Under the pieces are notes generated by a model, which did no database searches, was not told the DNA's origin, and saw only the letters and a program-made list of their open reading frames with translations. Positions 61,238 through 64,000 of a stretch of DNA of 64,000 nt are shown here, piece by piece; the stretch's first letter is position 1; each line of letters begins with the position of its first letter. The stretch comes from Lycium barbarum (Eukaryota; Streptophyta; Magnoliopsida; Solanales; Solanaceae), in the NCBI RefSeq assembly GCF_019175385.1, contig NC_083344.1, positions 22,886,380-22,950,379 on the forward strand, given 5' to 3'. The translations under genes were made by a program, and so were the position numbers.

Positions 61238-62089
61238 TCATTGTAGGGTTTTAATAGTGATCAATTATTATATTTTAGTCTCTTGACTTAGAACATTAAA
61301 TACTCTCTAGTTTTTGAAGGTTCAAACATCAATTCAAATATTATCAATTCCTCGTTTCTTCCAAAGTAAGCAATTATGAATTCTTCAATTTCTTATTTCT
61401 TGTTCTTTGTAATGAGTAGCTAAATTCCCTTACTAGGGTTGTGAACCGAATGATGGGTGTTTTGTGATTTGGTTTGTGATTGATATACACATAATGGATT
61501 ATTAGGGTTTATTTATTCTTCATTCTTCATTCGTAATTAATGGTTGCAAACATTGATTAAAGCCATAAACCCTGATTTATTTGGGAAAATAATTAGGGTT
61601 GGTAAGAATAAATAACAAGGACTCAAAGCTTTAAACTTTGTTTAACAAATTCACTTAGGAATAAGAAGAATTTACTTGGCATGATTAATCGTTCTTCATA
61701 ATTACTTTCTTATATTTGGGAAAATCATAGAAAGACATAATCTTTATTTATTGGGAAATAGTAGAGATTCATATAGAGGTTAAGTGCATCCATATAATGA
61801 TCCATTAGAAGTATATCAAGATCAATACCCGATCATACACCCTATCTAACGGGGACACAACCTTAGTTTCTTTTACCATAAATTTCCACCAAAGCAAGTA
61901 GATAGCAATTAGTTATAGAAAAACCAACTATTACCAAAATCATCGGATTAAGACATTAGAATCCTACGACTTTAGTAACCTTTTCACACCATATTCCCTG
62001 TGGGATTCGACCCCAACCTTGTTGGGTTACTATATTTGACAATGTCCGCGTTATACCATTAATATGTGTAATTTGAGCGTATCAAATTT

Positions 62090-62108
62090 TGGAGCCGTTG
62101 TCGGGGAA
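62090..62108 (+). other. Primer-binding site, element H
   Basis: TGGAGCCGTTGTCGGGGAA, a slightly mutated form of TGGCGCCGTTGCCGGGGA, the primer site of plant Tat/Athila elements (thought to use Asp tRNA). It places H in a different Ty3 lineage from the rest of the window. Confidence 0.82.
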
Positions 62109-64000
62109 TACGGTTTTGAAATTACTATATAGTGTTTGCTTTATTGAAGTCTTTTGCTTATTCCATCACACCTTGTGAATATTTTTATAGTTGTTTTCTG
62201 TGTGTTATTTTATTTTTTTTAAAAAAAAGAAGTAAAAATGGCATCTTTCCATCAAAACTTGTTTAGTAGTGATTTTTATTGTGAGCATGGCCAAATTGGT
62301 GAGTTCAAACTCATGATGGTGTGCCTGCTAGGTGAGGGTAACGAAAATCAAAAAGCCTTAGAAGAATACTTGGAAACTAGTCTCCAACTTGGTTTGATGA
62401 CAGACGAAGAAAATCCTCCATGGGCAAATCATTATTATTACTAATTTAAAAAAAAAAGGAAATTGGGGTGGTAATGTGCAGAAGAAAAGGATGATTGTTG
62501 TTATGGTGAGCAAAGATGACTATAGCACTCAGTGCTAGCAGGTATGCCTAAGATTTTTTGTATGCTTATGAGATGCAGTGAGACACTGCAATTTTTTTTA
62601 GTTGGGGGTGGCTATCTGGTATTGTTGTATTGTGAATATGTGTTTAGGAATCCCCTCGGCTTTTCTTTGCAAGAATTCGTTTCCTGAGGGGTTTTATTTT
62701 TGTTGAAACTGGTATGTTTAGGATGTTGCTTAGGTTGAATAGAGTAGTTGTGACTTATTTGGTGTTACTCTGTAACTGATGGCATGTTGTTATGGTTGTT
62801 GAAAATTTTGGACCCCTCGAAAATTTGAAAAATTCATACTTAGAACAGTTATTGGTTGACATGATTGATTCTTTATATGACATTATGATTATTGGGGTAT
62901 TGTGTGTGATAAATGACTACTTAGGAGGTCACAAGTGTAAAAATAATTGTCCTTATGCCAATGTGTGTGTGAGCTGTTAGTTTGGTTCTGTTTATGCATG
63001 TATAATCTAGAACTTGCCCGGTTGGTCTTGTATGAAATCCGAAAGTTAGTTTGGTTGTGAGATGATCTTAGGCTTTCTTTGTGTAAATAGTCATCACTTT
63101 GCCTAAATAAGCCTTACCAAAATTCCAAATATCCCTAGTTTCCCTCTGTGAGCCTTTTGACCTTTTTCTTGGCTAGCCAATTATGAAACCTTACCCTTTT
63201 GAACAATTAATCCATCTTCGCACCCGTTCCCTCTTTGATGCTACTAGATAGATGAGGCAAAATGCCTAAGTTGGGGGTGAATTAAATGTGGAGTAGATGT
63301 TAAAAACATAAGTTGGGGGTGGTGGAGTTTGCTAGTGGAGATTCGATGTGGTAGTTGCATATAAAAAAAAAAAGGAAAATCAGAAAATTGTAACACAAAA
63401 AGAATTGCATATAAAACCACATCGAGGTCGGAAACTTGAAAGAAAATAAAAGGGGTTGGAAAGAAAAGGGGTGAATTAAGGTGAAGAGATGTTGTAGTGT
63501 TCAAGGAGGGGGACGTCACTAATATCCAAAAAGTATCCTACCCGGCCCTAAGCCTACATTACAAGCCGAAACAAGTCCTAATGTGATCACAGCCGAACAA
63601 TCCTAGGATGAAAACATAGAAAGTAAGGGCAAGCCTATGGTATTTGCATGTGTAGCTATGAATTTCTTTGTGAGTGTGAGTGTTTTTCTTTTATCTTTCG
63701 TCGTCGTCCCATTCTTGTTATATATATGTGTGTTGGGACATTCTTTGGTCGATGTAAGGGCATAAGGATGAGAATTGAGCAAAATAAAGTGACCGCCTAA
63801 AGTAGCGTTTGTGTGCATCATAATGTGTTCGATAATGTAATGTCAGGCATTGAAGCTTCATTGTTAGTCATATCGTTCTTGAGTTATGTATATTGCTTTA
63901 AAATAGAAAATTGGGGTGGTCCTTTGAAGAAAAACATGCATGCCGGTAGTTCAGAGTCAAAACCAATGTAGACATTGTTATTCTATGATATCTAGGTGTT
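62109..64000 (+). mobile_element. Element H leader/interior (no gag or pol seen)
   Basis: AT-rich sequence to the window end with no recognisable gag or pol in 1.9 kb. A TTGGGGGTG or TTGGGGTGG motif recurs at about 62464, 62601, 63271, 63313 and 63912, often as AAGTTGGGGGTG. H may be a non-autonomous (LARD-like) derivative or may have a long leader; the window does not decide. Confidence 0.6.
62238..62444 (+). CDS. Small hypothetical ORF in element H (68 aa)
   Basis: Begins M-A-S-F-H-Q-N-L in the A-rich context AAAAATGGC, about 130 bases after the primer site, and ends in H-Y-Y-Y. The protein is acidic and leucine/glutamate-rich in the middle (about residues 33-60), without a zinc knuckle, signal peptide or membrane segment. 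I do not recognise it. Its place is where a gag or small leader ORF would lie; it may be chance. Confidence 0.3.
   Translation: MASFHQNLFSSDFYCEHGQIGEFKLMMVCLLGEGNENQKALEEYLETSLQLGLMTDEENPPWANHYYY

Larger units (their letters stand above)
60687..62084 (+). mobile_element. Element H 5' LTR (Tat/Athila-type)
   Basis: About 1.4 kb ending GAGCGTATCA at 62084, directly before a primer site of the Tat/Athila type. The left edge (about 60684-60689) is set where F LTR similarity stops and a TG occurs; it is uncertain by a few bases because the other end is outside the window. Contains a palindrome array and a TATA box. Confidence 0.7.

Noticed and set aside
62792..62980. 62-codon cysteine-containing ORF in element H
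   Set aside because: No homology or context support; short open frames are expected in AT-rich sequence.

Overview
The window is plant nuclear repeat DNA made entirely of LTR retrotransposons; I see no host gene, rRNA array, tRNA gene or CRISPR. The coding remnants are Ty3/gypsy chromoviruses that look like the Tekay/Del lineage: gag and pol fused in one frame, order gag-PR-RT-RNaseH-IN, a GPY/F motif and a C-terminal chromodomain-like tail, an initiator-Met-tRNA primer site (TGGTATCAGAGC) and very large LTRs (2.6-3.2 kb). LTR size and composition suggest a dicot with a large genome, perhaps Solanaceae; that is an inference, not a search result.

Layout, left to right. 1-1931 is the 3' two-thirds of a family S LTR, inserted in element A. 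1932-3795 is gag and part of protease of element A (minus). 3796-14196 is LTR1, element B, LTR2 (minus); LTR1 is also the 5' LTR of A, so A and B form a tandem array sharing an LTR. The array sits in the integrase of an older element C (14197-22325, minus). C also carries a 2,888-bp solo LTR (18328-21215) with perfect target duplications. C's 5' LTR is broken at 22325, where the LTR of element E begins. Inside that LTR is a three-LTR tandem dimer D (24129-42173, minus) with an ATCTC duplication at its outermost ends. E resumes at 42179 and ends abruptly inside integrase at about 44280. Element F (plus) runs from about 44281 to 60683 and is split by element G (47650-58552, plus), which has a TAAGT duplication. 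The F 3' LTR is interrupted by the LTR and leader of an unrelated Tat/Athila-type element H (about 60687 to the window end).

No element encodes an intact polyprotein. D is youngest among the coding ones: gag is open in both units, but unit D1 has lost the first integrase aspartate and unit D2 has lost RNase H and the protease aspartate. G has near-identical LTRs but a decayed interior, so it must have been mobilised in trans; its pol fragments and LTR resemble D. F and G share non-coding interiors although their LTRs belong to different families.

Beyond the annotation, the LTRs and leaders share a set of conserved non-coding modules on both strands: a TATA/GATGCTGCC block, a splice-donor-like AGGTATGTAA, a block of three contiguous hairpins with compensatory changes, a leader hairpin after the primer site, a splice-acceptor-like site just before gag, and an 8-bp inverted repeat beside the polypurine tract. 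Element G also carries a sequence that aligns without gaps to plant 5S rRNA, best preserved in the Pol III internal promoter boxes.
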